A stretch of DNA of 34,900 nucleotides from Pseudoselenomonas ruminantium (GTDB lineage Bacteria > Bacillota > Negativicutes > Selenomonadales > Selenomonadaceae), in contig DFHU01000025.1 in NCBI GenBank assembly GCA_002373045.1, forward strand, positions 1 to 34,900. The letters are read 5' to 3'. The notes below the pieces were generated by a model that searched no databases, had not been told where the DNA came from, and saw nothing but the letters and a program-made list of their open reading frames with translations. Below are positions 16,996-24,722 of the stretch, piece by piece (the stretch's first letter is position 1; each line of letters opens with the position of its first letter). Position numbers and translations under genes: made by a program.

Positions 16996-17462
16996 ATTAT
17001 CATTACATCCAATCTAATTAGACTTCATTAAGGTTCATATGGAATTATATCAAATTAATCACAAGATAAGACTCACTTTTATAATAGTCCGCAGTGCAAA
17101 ATTATTTTATGCCATCGTTAAATTTACGCCTCGCGAAATAGTTGAGATGCATCAAAAATAATTCTTTTTAGGAATATTTCGGCATAGGCATTCATTTTCC
17201 TGCTAACTAAAAAAAATATTTGCACTTAATTAGTTCCATTGACAAACAACCTGGCCCACTTGAGAAAAGTAGGGGGACGCCTTGAATCTCAAGAGTCTTA
17301 CGGTCTGATACTTCTATAGCATCCCAAAACTCACGGATAGTCTTAAAACCATTGGCTTAATCTCAACCTTCTATCGGAACACGCTATACTAATTAGGGCC
17401 ATAAGGTCCTCTAGCGAATAGCAAACATAGACCTATCACTTAGTTAAGAATCGGAATAAACG
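16996..17462. other. Intergenic stretch upstream of the radical SAM gene
   Basis: No intact gene. It contains the likely minus-strand promoter of the radical SAM operon near 17044-17052 and, at 17207-17356 on the minus strand, a 48-codon open fragment (FKTIREFWDAIEVSDRK and onward) without start or ribosome binding site that may be the relic of an unidentified gene. It ends at the left inverted repeat of the IS. Confidence 0.4.
17044..17052 (-). promoter_or_regulatory. Extended -10 promoter for the radical SAM operon
   Basis: On the minus strand TGATATAAT is a consensus extended -10 hexamer, about 50 bases upstream of the ATG at 16995. No good -35 is visible, which an extended -10 can tolerate. 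Confidence 0.5.
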
Positions 17463-18834
17463 GAGAGTGTAAAATTAAGTGTGTAAGAAATGTAGTACAG
17501 CACTTATGGCAAGACGAAAAAACAGAGGCAATGAAAAAGGACAGGCTATCGCCAAACTTATCATGGAGCAATATCAACCCCAGAATAAGGAGGAAATGCA
17601 GGATGCTATAAAAGATGTATTTGGCCCCATGCTAGAAGCTATGTTGCAGGGAGAAATGGACAACCACCTGGGCTACACATCTAACGACCACGGCAGCAAG
17701 GATACAGACAATCGCCGCAATGGCTATATCAATAAGACCGTTCGAAGCAGTTTTGGTGAAATCCCCATCAGCGTTCCTCGCGACAGGGACGGATCCTTTG
17801 AGCCGCAGGCTATTCCTAAACGGTCAAAGGATATTACGGGTATTGAGGATAAAGTCTTGTCCATGTATGGACGTGGTATGAGCCAGCGTGATATATCCTC
17901 GACCATTGAAGACATTTATGGCTTCAGCCTGTCAGCGGAAAGTATCTCAAACATCACCGACCGTGTGCTGGAGGAAGCTGAAGTCTGGCAGAATCGGCCC
18001 CTCAAGCCCTTTTATCCCTTTATATTTGTAGACTGTCTTTACGTCCCTATACGGGAGGAGTACGAGACGAAAAATTGTGCCATCTATGTAATTCTCGGCT
18101 ATGATTTGGATGGTATCAAGGATATCCTAGGCTTATGGATTAGCGACACCGAAGGCAAGCATAACTGGATGCAGATCTTTGACGAAACTAAGACACGCGG
18201 TGTTGAAGACGTGGCTTTCATCAGCATGGACGGCGTTTCCGGGCTGGAAGAAGGGGCAAAAGCAATTTTTCCACAGGTGGTGGTACAACGCTGCATTGTG
18301 CACCTTATCCGCAATTCCATTAAGTACATACCCTCCAAGGATTACAAAGGATTTACAGCCCAGCTTAAGAAGATTTATGGTGCTGTTAATCTCAAAGCGG
18401 CTATTGCCGAATTTGACCGATTTAAGGACGCTTGGAAACATTATCCTGGAGCAGTAGCCGTATGGGAGAGAAACTGGATACATGTGGAACAGCTTTTTAA
18501 TTATGGTAGTGCCGTACGCCGTGTGATGTATACTACCAACGCCATTGAGAGCGTTAATTCCAGCTTTCGCAAGGTAACGAGAAAAGGGGCTTTCCCTCAT
18601 GAAAATGCTGTTCGCAAGATTCTTTATCTGCGAATTCTGGAGCTGTACAAAAAATGGCAGGGGCATCCCATTATGCGGTGGTCTATGGTACGGAACCAAT
18701 TAGCTATTGATGAAAAAATTCAGGCAAGAATGCTAAAGTACGAGCAATTTTAAGCTTTTTCCCATAGAAAAGGCGGCCCTTTCGGACCGCTTTTCTTATG
18801 GCAAAAAAACTTACACACTTATCTTGACAAACTC
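17463..18834 (+). mobile_element. IS256-family insertion sequence, complete
   Basis: This 1,372-bp element has imperfect 25-bp terminal inverted repeats at 17463-17487 and 18810-18834 (20 of 25 positions match, ending in the shared AAGTGTGTAAG) and one intact transposase gene. The bases directly outside differ (AATAAACG left, AGAGGCAA right), so there is no target duplication around the IS itself. The copy of AGAGGCAA lies at 14593-14600 instead. A stable hairpin (18762-18801) follows the transposase inside the right end. Confidence 0.88.
17506..18753 (+). CDS. IS256-family (Mutator-type) transposase, intact
   Basis: The DDE transposase of the IS256 family has 415 residues from ATG 17506; an in-frame GTG at 17479 lies inside the left inverted repeat with GGAGAG upstream and cannot be excluded. 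The catalytic triad context is visible: first Asp in FIFVDCLYVPIREE, second Asp in AFISMDGVSGLEEG, and Glu in TTNAIESVNSSFRKVT. The N-terminal AKLIMEQYQPQNKEEMQ and LQGEMDNHLGYTS segments are usual for the family. There is no frameshift or stop, so the element should be able to move. Base composition is closer to the host genes than to the rest of the insertion. Confidence 0.95.
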   Translation: MARRKNRGNEKGQAIAKLIMEQYQPQNKEEMQDAIKDVFGPMLEAMLQGEMDNHLGYTSNDHGSKDTDNRRNGYINKTVRSSFGEIPISVPRDRDGSFEPQAIPKRSKDITGIEDKVLSMYGRGMSQRDISSTIEDIYGFSLSAESISNITDRVLEEAEVWQNRPLKPFYPFIFVDCLYVPIREEYETKNCAIYVILGYDLDGIKDILGLWISDTEGKHNWMQIFDETKTRGVEDVAFISMDGVSGLEEGAKAIFPQVVVQRCIVHLIRNSIKYIPSKDYKGFTAQLKKIYGAVNLKAAIAEFDRFKDAWKHYPGAVAVWERNWIHVEQLFNYGSAVRRVMYTTNAIESVNSSFRKVTRKGAFPHENAVRKILYLRILELYKKWQGHPIMRWSMVRNQLAIDEKIQARMLKYEQF

Positions 18835-18907
18835 AGAGGCAATGGCTTTCGGCAGCGTTTGACAAGCCTGTCTAAGCAGACGAAAGTCATTGCCTCTCCC
18901 TCCCGCC
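18835..18907 (+). repeat. Hairpin element 2 with conserved apical core (right part, left arm split)
   Basis: The arms 18835-18851 and 18881-18897 pair at 16 of 17 positions plus one G-U. They enclose 29 bases (18852-18880) whose reverse complement matches the core of element 1, with one difference in the first 26 bases. The right arm runs on to 18907 (CCCTCCCGCC), and its partner now lies at 14583-14592, 4.2 kb away. The original hairpin therefore had 27-bp arms before insertion. Confidence 0.82.
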
Positions 18908-18935
18908 GTCTTTCGCCTTGAAAAAATTTCTTAAT

Positions 18936-18975
18936 CAAAAAAACGGCAAGCCGCATTATGCAGCCTGCTGTTTTT
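18936..18975 (-). terminator. Terminator of the YgbA-family gene
   Basis: On the minus strand AAAACAGCAGGCTGC pairs with GCGGCTTGCCGTTTT, with one mismatch and two G-U pairs, and is followed by a run of T. It lies just after the minus-strand stop at 18978. Confidence 0.7.
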
Positions 18976-18977
18976 GG

Positions 18978-19439
18978 TTATTTCTTTTCTTTGCGGTCTT
19001 TAGCGCGCTTTTTAGCGGCTTCTTCCTTGGCCTTTACCTTGTCGCTGATTTTCTTTTCCTGCTGGAACTTAGCGTAATCCACGCCCATGCTAGCCAATTT
19101 GTGCTTGATGGCCATCATCGGGTGGGACAGGAACATGCGCTTCTGGGTGCCGTTCATAATGGCCATGAATTCCTGTGCCTGTTTGGCGCCAAAGCATATA
19201 GCGGCGCGGTCGCAGCGGTCGCAGATAGGCTTGGTGATGCCGTAAGGACAGCGGTTCATCTTGGTCATCACTGTGGCCAGCAGGGCTGTGCACTTGGGGC
19301 AGAGCTTGTCGTCTTTGGTGTCATGGTGTTTGTGGCAGTAGAGGCCGAAGGTCTTTTTGATGTTTTCCTTTTCCTTCGGAATATTGTTTTTAATTTCTAC
19401 CGGCTTGCGTTTGGGCAGAAAACGTGAAAAAATGCTCAT
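18978..19439 (-). CDS. YgbA-family protein (nitrous oxide-stimulated promoter family)
   Basis: The 153-residue cytoplasmic protein matches the YgbA / NO_prom family by its cysteine-histidine pattern: GLYCHKHHDTKDDKLCPKC, RCPYGITKPICDRCDRAAIC, then the conserved KRMFLSHPMMAIKHKLASM. In enterobacteria YgbA is induced by nitrosative stress and aids recovery from it; the seven cysteines suggest a metal or Fe-S site. The C-terminus is a Lys/Ala/Glu-rich helix (about 120-153) that is longer than I expect for the family. AAAGGTGA precedes the ATG. It is transcribed divergently from the small membrane protein gene, with its own promoter and terminator. Confidence 0.8.
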   Translation of the reverse strand: MSIFSRFLPKRKPVEIKNNIPKEKENIKKTFGLYCHKHHDTKDDKLCPKCTALLATVMTKMNRCPYGITKPICDRCDRAAICFGAKQAQEFMAIMNGTQKRMFLSHPMMAIKHKLASMGVDYAKFQQEKKISDKVKAKEEAAKKRAKDRKEKK

Positions 19440-19467
19440 TGTCGTATCACCTTTCGATTATGGATAT

Positions 19468-19495
19468 ATAATACACCCTTTTATTTTAATGGCAA
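19468..19495 (-). promoter_or_regulatory. Promoter of the YgbA-family gene
   Basis: Minus-strand TTGCCA (complement of 19490-19495), a 16-base spacer, and TATTAT (complement of 19468-19473), 29 bases before the start codon. No regulator site could be assigned. Confidence 0.5.
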
Positions 19496-19530
19496 TTTAA
19501 GAGAAAAGCAAGGGCGCGGGCAATGAACTC

Positions 19531-19558
19531 TTGACCTGCCGCTGTTTTTTAGTATAAT
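19531..19558 (+). promoter_or_regulatory. Sigma70 promoter for the small membrane protein/degS operon
   Basis: TTGACC at 19531-19536, a 16-base spacer and a perfect TATAAT at 19553-19558, divergent from the YgbA-family gene promoter. Confidence 0.8.
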
Positions 19559-19612
19559 TTAATATGTAAGATTGTATTTAGCAAAGAATTGAGGGTGGAG
19601 AAAATAGAATTC

Positions 19613-19795
19613 ATGAAGGCGCATGGTAAACTGATTACCAATATACTGGTCGTTCTTTTGGTCGTTTTGGCCGTTTACACCAAGCTGCAGGAAAATGGCA
19701 TGGAGTCCCTGTTCAAGCTGACGGATTTGTACATTTTGGCAGGGGGCATTTTGGGGCTGCTGGTGATTCGGTTTATCGGTAAGCGCAAGAAATAA
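19613..19795 (+). CDS. Small two-helix membrane protein
   Basis: A 60-residue protein with two predicted membrane helices (about residues 8-26, LITNILVVLLVVLAVYTKL, and 40-54, DLYILAGGILGLLVIRFI) and a basic end, GKRKK. I chose ATG 19613, with GGTGGAG upstream at a long spacing; TTG 19589 or GTG 19595 in the same frame are alternatives. It is the first gene after a clear promoter and lies 39 bp before degS, so it may be co-transcribed with the kinase and could modulate it, though that is only positional inference. Not recognised as a named family. Confidence 0.65.
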   Translation: MKAHGKLITNILVVLLVVLAVYTKLQENGMESLFKLTDLYILAGGILGLLVIRFIGKRKK

Positions 19796-19834
19796 GCTGC
19801 CATAATGAGGTACGGCGGCATTAAGGAGGCCGAT

Positions 19835-21115
19835 ATGGCAGACCAGCATGGCGGGAGCCTCTCATCCGAAATGGGCGGGATGCAGGCACAGTCCCTGAAA
19901 AAGATATTAAGCAACACAATCAATACAATTGAAGATAATAAGTCACAAATTTTTGAAATCTATGAGACAGCTCGTTCGGAAGTGGAAAGCAGCCGCAAAC
20001 TGTTAGAGGATTTGCGGGAACAGACGCGGCAGACCATTGAACGGGTGGATGCCTTAGCCAAACAGGAGCAGCAGGAAAAGCAACGGTTGGTCAAGGTCAG
20101 CAGCAACTTCCAGAATTACTCGGAAGAAAAGGTGCGGGAAAGTTATGAAGCTGTGAAAAATGTTCAGGTATCTCTAGGGATAGAACGAGAGAAAGAAGCA
20201 AATCTTCGTTCCCAGAGGGATAAACTGGAGCTGCGCTTGCGAAACCTTCAGGTCATGCTGGCGCAGGCTGAACATTTGGCCTTGGCTGTTGGTTCCGTAT
20301 TATCGTATTTGAGCACGCAGGTCAATGGCGTAATCTGGAAAATTGAAGCTGTACAGAAGGAAAAATTTGTTGGTGCTCGGATTATCAAGGCGCAGGAGGA
20401 GGAACGCTATCGCATTTCGCGGGAAATCCATGATGGCCCGGCACAGGATTTAGCGAACCTTATCTTTCAGACCTCCATCGCTGAAAAATTGGTGGACTAT
20501 GACCCGGACGAGGCTAAGCGCACCATGCAGGAACTGCGTCAGCAAATGAGAGACTGTCTGGGCAGTGTGCGGGAAGTTATCTTTGATATGCGTCCTATGG
20601 CCTTGGATGATATAGGACTGGTGGCAGCGCTGAATCAGCTTATTGGCCGTATGGCGGCACGCGGGACGCTGGCCATTGATTTTTCGATGGACGGCAAGGT
20701 TTATGATTTGCCCAAACATGTAGAGATTGCTATTTTCCGCATTGTGCAGGAGTCGCTGAATAATATCTGCCATCATGCAGAGGTGGATAAGGCAAAGGTG
20801 CGGCTGCTCTATGCCCCAACATCTGTGTCGGTATTGATTGAGGATAGCGGCAAGGGCTTTGACCCTGAAGCCAAACCCGAAGCATTGGATGAAAATGGTG
20901 AGCCGCTGCCGCCGGAACTGGCGGAGGCGCATAACCATTTCGGGCTGATGGGCATGAAGGAACGTGCCCGGATCATTGGTGCGGAACTGAGCATTACGTC
21001 CTCGCCGGGCGCGGGGACGCGGGTGCATTTGCGCGTTCCCCTGCAGGTACCGCAGGATGAGACAAAAGAGGTAAAAGTGGTGAAGACTCCCGAAAAAAAG
21101 GGAAGAGGTAAATGA
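19835..21115 (+). CDS. degS: DegS-like sensor histidine kinase (HisKA_3), cytoplasmic
   Basis: The 426-residue kinase has no membrane segment: an N-terminal coiled-coil signal domain (about 20-190) is followed by a HisKA_3 dimerisation/phosphoacceptor box with H199 in EEERYRISREIHDGPAQDLA and a HATPase_c domain (IFRIVQESLNNICHHAE, DSGKGFDP, HFGLMGMKERARIIGAEL). This is the architecture of Bacillus DegS. AAGGAGG lies five bases before ATG 19835; an upstream ATG at 19805 has no such site. No DegU-type regulator gene is adjacent, so its partner must be encoded elsewhere. Its stop overlaps the next start (ATGA). The symbol reflects family, not proven function. Confidence 0.88.
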   Translation: MADQHGGSLSSEMGGMQAQSLKKILSNTINTIEDNKSQIFEIYETARSEVESSRKLLEDLREQTRQTIERVDALAKQEQQEKQRLVKVSSNFQNYSEEKVRESYEAVKNVQVSLGIEREKEANLRSQRDKLELRLRNLQVMLAQAEHLALAVGSVLSYLSTQVNGVIWKIEAVQKEKFVGARIIKAQEEERYRISREIHDGPAQDLANLIFQTSIAEKLVDYDPDEAKRTMQELRQQMRDCLGSVREVIFDMRPMALDDIGLVAALNQLIGRMAARGTLAIDFSMDGKVYDLPKHVEIAIFRIVQESLNNICHHAEVDKAKVRLLYAPTSVSVLIEDSGKGFDPEAKPEALDENGEPLPPELAEAHNHFGLMGMKERARIIGAELSITSSPGAGTRVHLRVPLQVPQDETKEVKVVKTPEKKGRGK

Positions 21116-22578
21116 CTGTAAAGCAAAATCAGTTGCGAGCGCCGGTAGCGGAGGCCATGAAAGCCTACGCGGGAGACGGCGCTCTCGCATTTCATACGCC
21201 GGGGCATAAGCAGGGGCTGGGCGCACATCCACTTCTGCAGGAACTTATAACCCCGCAGGGATTGAAAGAGGAAGTTTCCCTGATGGAGGAACTTGATGAC
21301 CTCCACGAACCGACCATGTGCATAAAAGAAGCTCAGGAACTTGCGGCGCAGCTCTATGGAGCCGATGCCGCTTATTTCATGATTAACGGCACGAGTGGGG
21401 CCATTCATGCGATGATTATGGGGACGCTGAGTCCTGGGGATACGGTGCTCGTACCCCGCAATGCGCATCGCTCCATGATTGGTGCGTTGATTCTGGCCGG
21501 TGTTACGCCGGTTTACATTCAGCCCCGCATTGATGAAAAATTGGGCATTCCCATGGGGCTGCGCTTAAAGGATATCGCAGCGGCGGCGGATAACCATCCG
21601 GAGGCAAAAGCCCTGCTGCTCGTCTATCCCACCTATTACGGCGTAACCATCGAACTTGCGGCTGTGGCTGACTTTGTGCACAGCCGCAATATGCTGCTGC
21701 TCGTGGATGAAGCCCATGGCCCCCATTTGAAATTCAGTGATAAACTGCCCAAGCAGGCACTGGATGCTGGCGCGGATATGGCGGCACAGAGCACCCATAA
21801 GATTTTGGGCTCGATGACACAGACCTCCATATTGCTGGCGTGTTCGGCTTGCGTGGACTTAGAGCGGGTGCGCTCGGCGGCAAGTCTCTTGCAGTCCACG
21901 AGTCCTAATCAGCTGTTATTGGCGTCACTCGATATTGCCCGCCTGCAGATGGCCGAGCAGGGCGAAGAAGTGGTGAATCGGGCGGTGAACCTCGCGGAAA
22001 AACTGCGGCAGGCAATCAATGCAATTCCAGGTCTTTGGAGTTTTGGGGCAGATTATCTGCCAGACGGTGAGTCCCTGGATTTAACCAAGGTTACGGTAAG
22101 CGTCCGTGGGCTTGGCATTACCGGCGTGCAGGCCGAGTCCATTCTGCGCCACCAGTATAAGATTCAGTGCGAACTGTCCGATGCCTACAATCTGCTCTTT
22201 ATCATCTCCTATGCAGATACGGAAGCGCAGGTACAGATTTTGACCAATGCCCTGCAGGGGCTGGCTGAGCAGTTCGCCGGGGCGCAGGAACTTGTCCTGC
22301 CCGTGGAGATTCCGCCTGTACCGGCATTGGGCCTTGAACCGCGGGCGGCGTTCTTTGCCGGGCGGGAGACAATCGACTTTGAGGCGGCGGCCGGCTGTAT
22401 CGCCGCGGAACAGGTGATGTTCTATCCACCGGGAATTCCCATATTAGCACCTGGTGATGTGATTGAACTGGAGTCCATGTACTATATCCGCAGTATGCAG
22501 CAGTTGGGGCTGAAAGTCGTTGGCCCCGCAGATACGACACTCAAAACCATCCAAATAGTGAGGGATAATAACAGATGA
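21112..22578 (+). CDS. YaaO-like Orn/Lys/Arg decarboxylase-family PLP enzyme
   Basis: The 488-residue fold-type I PLP enzyme belongs to the Orn/Lys/Arg decarboxylase family. Visible features are the start of the major domain (ALAFHTPGHKQGLGAHP), YFMINGTSGAIHAMIMG, LLLVDEAHGPHL with the PLP-contacting Asp, and the Schiff-base lysine K230 in STHKILGSMTQTS. A C-terminal domain with the conserved YPPGIPILAPGD follows. The enzyme should decarboxylate a basic amino acid to a polyamine, but substrate choice cannot be read. The start overlaps the degS stop and the stop overlaps tmk, matching the yaaO-tmk order of Bacillus. In Selenomonas, cadaverine is attached to peptidoglycan but is made by a different decarboxylase fold, so a link is only speculative. 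Confidence 0.88.
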   Translation: MTVKQNQLRAPVAEAMKAYAGDGALAFHTPGHKQGLGAHPLLQELITPQGLKEEVSLMEELDDLHEPTMCIKEAQELAAQLYGADAAYFMINGTSGAIHAMIMGTLSPGDTVLVPRNAHRSMIGALILAGVTPVYIQPRIDEKLGIPMGLRLKDIAAAADNHPEAKALLLVYPTYYGVTIELAAVADFVHSRNMLLLVDEAHGPHLKFSDKLPKQALDAGADMAAQSTHKILGSMTQTSILLACSACVDLERVRSAASLLQSTSPNQLLLASLDIARLQMAEQGEEVVNRAVNLAEKLRQAINAIPGLWSFGADYLPDGESLDLTKVTVSVRGLGITGVQAESILRHQYKIQCELSDAYNLLFIISYADTEAQVQILTNALQGLAEQFAGAQELVLPVEIPPVPALGLEPRAAFFAGRETIDFEAAAGCIAAEQVMFYPPGIPILAPGDVIELESMYYIRSMQQLGLKVVGPADTTLKTIQIVRDNNR

Positions 22579-23249
22579 AAGGCAAGTTAATCATAATCGA
22601 GGCTGGCGACGGCAGCGGCAAGGCAACACAGACCAAGGCACTCTACGACCATCTGAAAGCAGATGGCCATAAGGTGCACCGCATTGAATTTCCCGACTAT
22701 GCCGATGATTCCTCGGCACTCGTGCGCATGTACTTGGGCGGCGCTTTTGGCGAAAAGGCAGCCGATGTAAACGCCTTTGCGGCCTCGACTTTCTTTGCTG
22801 TTGACCGCTTTGCCTCCTACCAGCGTAAGTGGCGTGATTACTATGAGAACGGCGATATCATTTTGGCTGACCGCTATACCACGAGCAATATGGTGCATCA
22901 AGCCGTAAAGCTCACGGATAAGGCTGAGCGGGAAGCTTTTTTGGATTGGCTCTGGGATTTTGAGTTCGTCAAAATGGGCCTGCCGGTGCCGGATAAGGTA
23001 ATTTTCCTCGATATGGCACCGGAGGTGGCCGATAAGCTCATTGCGGCGCGGGCCGCGGAAACGGCTGTGAAAAAAGATATTCATGAGCGGGATACGGACT
23101 ATCTGCATCGCTGTCATGCAGCTTATTTGGAACTGGCCGACAAATATAAATGGGATAAGGTCATTTGCAACGCGGGCGAAAATCCCCGCAGTATCGACGC
23201 AATCCATCAGGACGTTTACGCACTGGTGGAGCAGATGTTAAAGAAGTAA
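22575..23249 (+). CDS. tmk: Thymidylate kinase
   Basis: The enzyme phosphorylates dTMP to dTDP. The 224 residues begin with the P-loop EAGDGSGKATQT, where Ala replaces the more usual Ser/Thr after the lysine. The substrate motif DRYTTSNMVHQAVKL and the LID region with HERDTDYLHRCHAAYLEL follow. Length is slightly above the typical 205-215 residues. Start ATG overlaps the preceding stop by four bases. The surrounding order, decarboxylase-tmk-rnmV-rsmA, supports the call. The altered P-loop and GLPVPDKVIFLDM region suggest the divergent branch of the family seen in some Firmicutes. Confidence 0.9.
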   Translation: MKGKLIIIEAGDGSGKATQTKALYDHLKADGHKVHRIEFPDYADDSSALVRMYLGGAFGEKAADVNAFAASTFFAVDRFASYQRKWRDYYENGDIILADRYTTSNMVHQAVKLTDKAEREAFLDWLWDFEFVKMGLPVPDKVIFLDMAPEVADKLIAARAAETAVKKDIHERDTDYLHRCHAAYLELADKYKWDKVICNAGENPRSIDAIHQDVYALVEQMLKK

Positions 23250-23258
23250 GGAGTTATC

Positions 23259-23813
23259 ATGATAAAGGAAGTTTTGGTGGTGGAAGGCAAGATGGACGTT
23301 GTGGCCATCGACAAGGCGGTAGAAGCCGATTGCATCATCACCGAAGGATTTAATCTCAAGAAACAGGCATTAAAAAATATCGAACAGGCCTACAAAAAGC
23401 GGGGCATCATCATCCTGACCGACCCGGATTCGGCCGGTGAACGGATTCGCAGCTATCTCACGAAGCGTTTCCCCAATGCCAAGCACGCCTTTGTGCCGGT
23501 GGAAGATGCCACGGATAATGACGATATCGGCATCGAACAGGCTAAGCCCGACGCCATTCGCAAGGCCTTGGAGAAAGTCCGTACCATGGACTGGGAGCCG
23601 ACCAATAATTTCAGCGGGGCAGATTTAATCGTCAATGACTTGTCCGGTGCAAATGCCGCCGCCAGCCGCCGGGCAAAACTGGGCGCGAAGTTAGGTTTGG
23701 GCTTTGCCAATGCCAAGACCTTTTTGAAGCGGCTCAATCACTATGGCGTGACGCGGGAAGAATTTGAACGTGCCGTAGCGGAACTGAATGCAGAAGGGGA
23801 GGAAAACGCATGA
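23259..23813 (+). CDS. rnmV: Ribonuclease M5 (5S rRNA maturation)
   Basis: The 184-residue Toprim-domain nuclease removes flanking sequences from precursor 5S rRNA. The Toprim motifs are clear: VVEGKMDVVAID (catalytic Glu) and IIILTDPDSAGERIRSYL (DxD-like metal site), with HAFVPVEDATDNDDIGIEQA typical of the M5 family. The C-terminal third has the conserved GLGFANAKTFLKRLNHYGVTREEF-type helix region. Length is normal. AAGGAG precedes ATG 23259, and the stop overlaps the rsmA ATG (ATGA), the standard rnmV-rsmA pairing of Firmicutes. Confidence 0.93.
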   Translation: MIKEVLVVEGKMDVVAIDKAVEADCIITEGFNLKKQALKNIEQAYKKRGIIILTDPDSAGERIRSYLTKRFPNAKHAFVPVEDATDNDDIGIEQAKPDAIRKALEKVRTMDWEPTNNFSGADLIVNDLSGANAAASRRAKLGAKLGLGFANAKTFLKRLNHYGVTREEFERAVAELNAEGEENA

Positions 23814-24679
23814 GCGAAAAAGCCATACAGCCGAAAATTGCCAGCCGGGAAGTGACGACCCATATTCTGAAGGCCTTTGGTCTGCGCATGAGCAAGAAAC
23901 TGGGGCAGAATTTCCTGATTGATGCCGGCATTGTACAGGGCATCGTGGATGCCGCACAGATTGAACCGGGAGACCGGGTGCTGGAAATCGGCCCCGGCAT
24001 TGGTACGCTTACGCAGGGACTGGCAGAAGCCGGTGCTGATGTGACGGCCGTGGAACTGGATAAGAAACTGCCTGCGGTTCTTGCGGAAACCCTTAAAGGC
24101 TACGACAATGTGCATATTGTGCCGGGGGATATCCTAAAGGTCAATATTCCCGAAATCATGGGGGATAAGCCATTCAAGGTGGCGGCCAATCTGCCGTATT
24201 ATATCACGACACCGATACTGATGGCGCTGTTGGAACGTCATTTGCCGATTACGCATATGGTCACCATGGTGCAGAAGGAAGTGGCCCTGCGCATGGTCGC
24301 AAAACCGGGCGGCAAGGATTACGGCGCTCTGTCGGTGGCGGTGCAGTATTACACCGAACCGGAAATCGTGCTCGATGTACCGCCGCGCTCCTTTATTCCG
24401 GCGCCGGAAGTGGACAGCGTGGTTATCGCCTGCAAGGTGAGGGAAACGCCCGCCGTAGAGGTGCAGGATGAAAAGATGTTCTTCCGTGTGGTCAAAGCTG
24501 CTTTTGGTCAGCGCAGAAAGACCTTGGCTAATGCACTAAAGGGCGGCGGATTGCCCAAGGAGCAGGTGCGCGACGCCATGGAAAAAGCCGGTATTGACCC
24601 GACAAGACGCGGAGAGACGCTGACTTTGGAAGAATTTGGGAAGTTGGCGGATGCGTTTAGTTTTCAGGAGGTCAAATAA
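23810..24679 (+). CDS. rsmA: 16S rRNA dimethyladenosine transferase RsmA (KsgA)
   Basis: The enzyme dimethylates two adjacent adenosines in helix 45 of 16S rRNA, a late ribosome-assembly step. The 289-residue product shows KKLGQNFLIDAGIVQGIVDA, SAM motif I VLEIGPGIGTLTQGLAEAG, the acidic VTAVELDKKL, motif IV VAANLPYYITTPI, and VPPRSFIPAPEVDSVV. C-terminal helical domain present; length normal. It is the last gene of the tightly packed operon; the next gene lies 43 bp on and has different base composition. Confidence 0.96.
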   Translation: MSEKAIQPKIASREVTTHILKAFGLRMSKKLGQNFLIDAGIVQGIVDAAQIEPGDRVLEIGPGIGTLTQGLAEAGADVTAVELDKKLPAVLAETLKGYDNVHIVPGDILKVNIPEIMGDKPFKVAANLPYYITTPILMALLERHLPITHMVTMVQKEVALRMVAKPGGKDYGALSVAVQYYTEPEIVLDVPPRSFIPAPEVDSVVIACKVRETPAVEVQDEKMFFRVVKAAFGQRRKTLANALKGGGLPKEQVRDAMEKAGIDPTRRGETLTLEEFGKLADAFSFQEVK

Positions 24680-24722
24680 CTTGTAGCAGTTATTTAAGGA
24701 TAAACTGGGGAAGGAGGTTGTG

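Larger units (their letters stand above)
14601..18834. mobile_element. 4.2-kb AT-rich inserted segment carrying a radical SAM/peptide pair and an IS256-family element
   Basis: The segment interrupts one arm of a hairpin, is bounded by an 8-bp direct repeat, and is far more AT-rich than the flanking genes. Its right end is exactly the IRR of an IS256-family element. Its left end (AAGAAATGATAACC) shows no matching inverted repeat, so it is either a one-ended transposition or a composite element that lost its left IS. Contents: a small coiled-coil gene, a GNAT remnant, a 41-residue peptide, a radical SAM protein and the IS. Confidence 0.7.

Noticed and set aside
17455..18842. Target duplication directly around the IS256 element
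   Set aside because: The 8 bases on the two sides (AATAAACG and AGAGGCAA) differ; the matching copy is at 14593-14600, so the duplicated boundary belongs to the larger segment.
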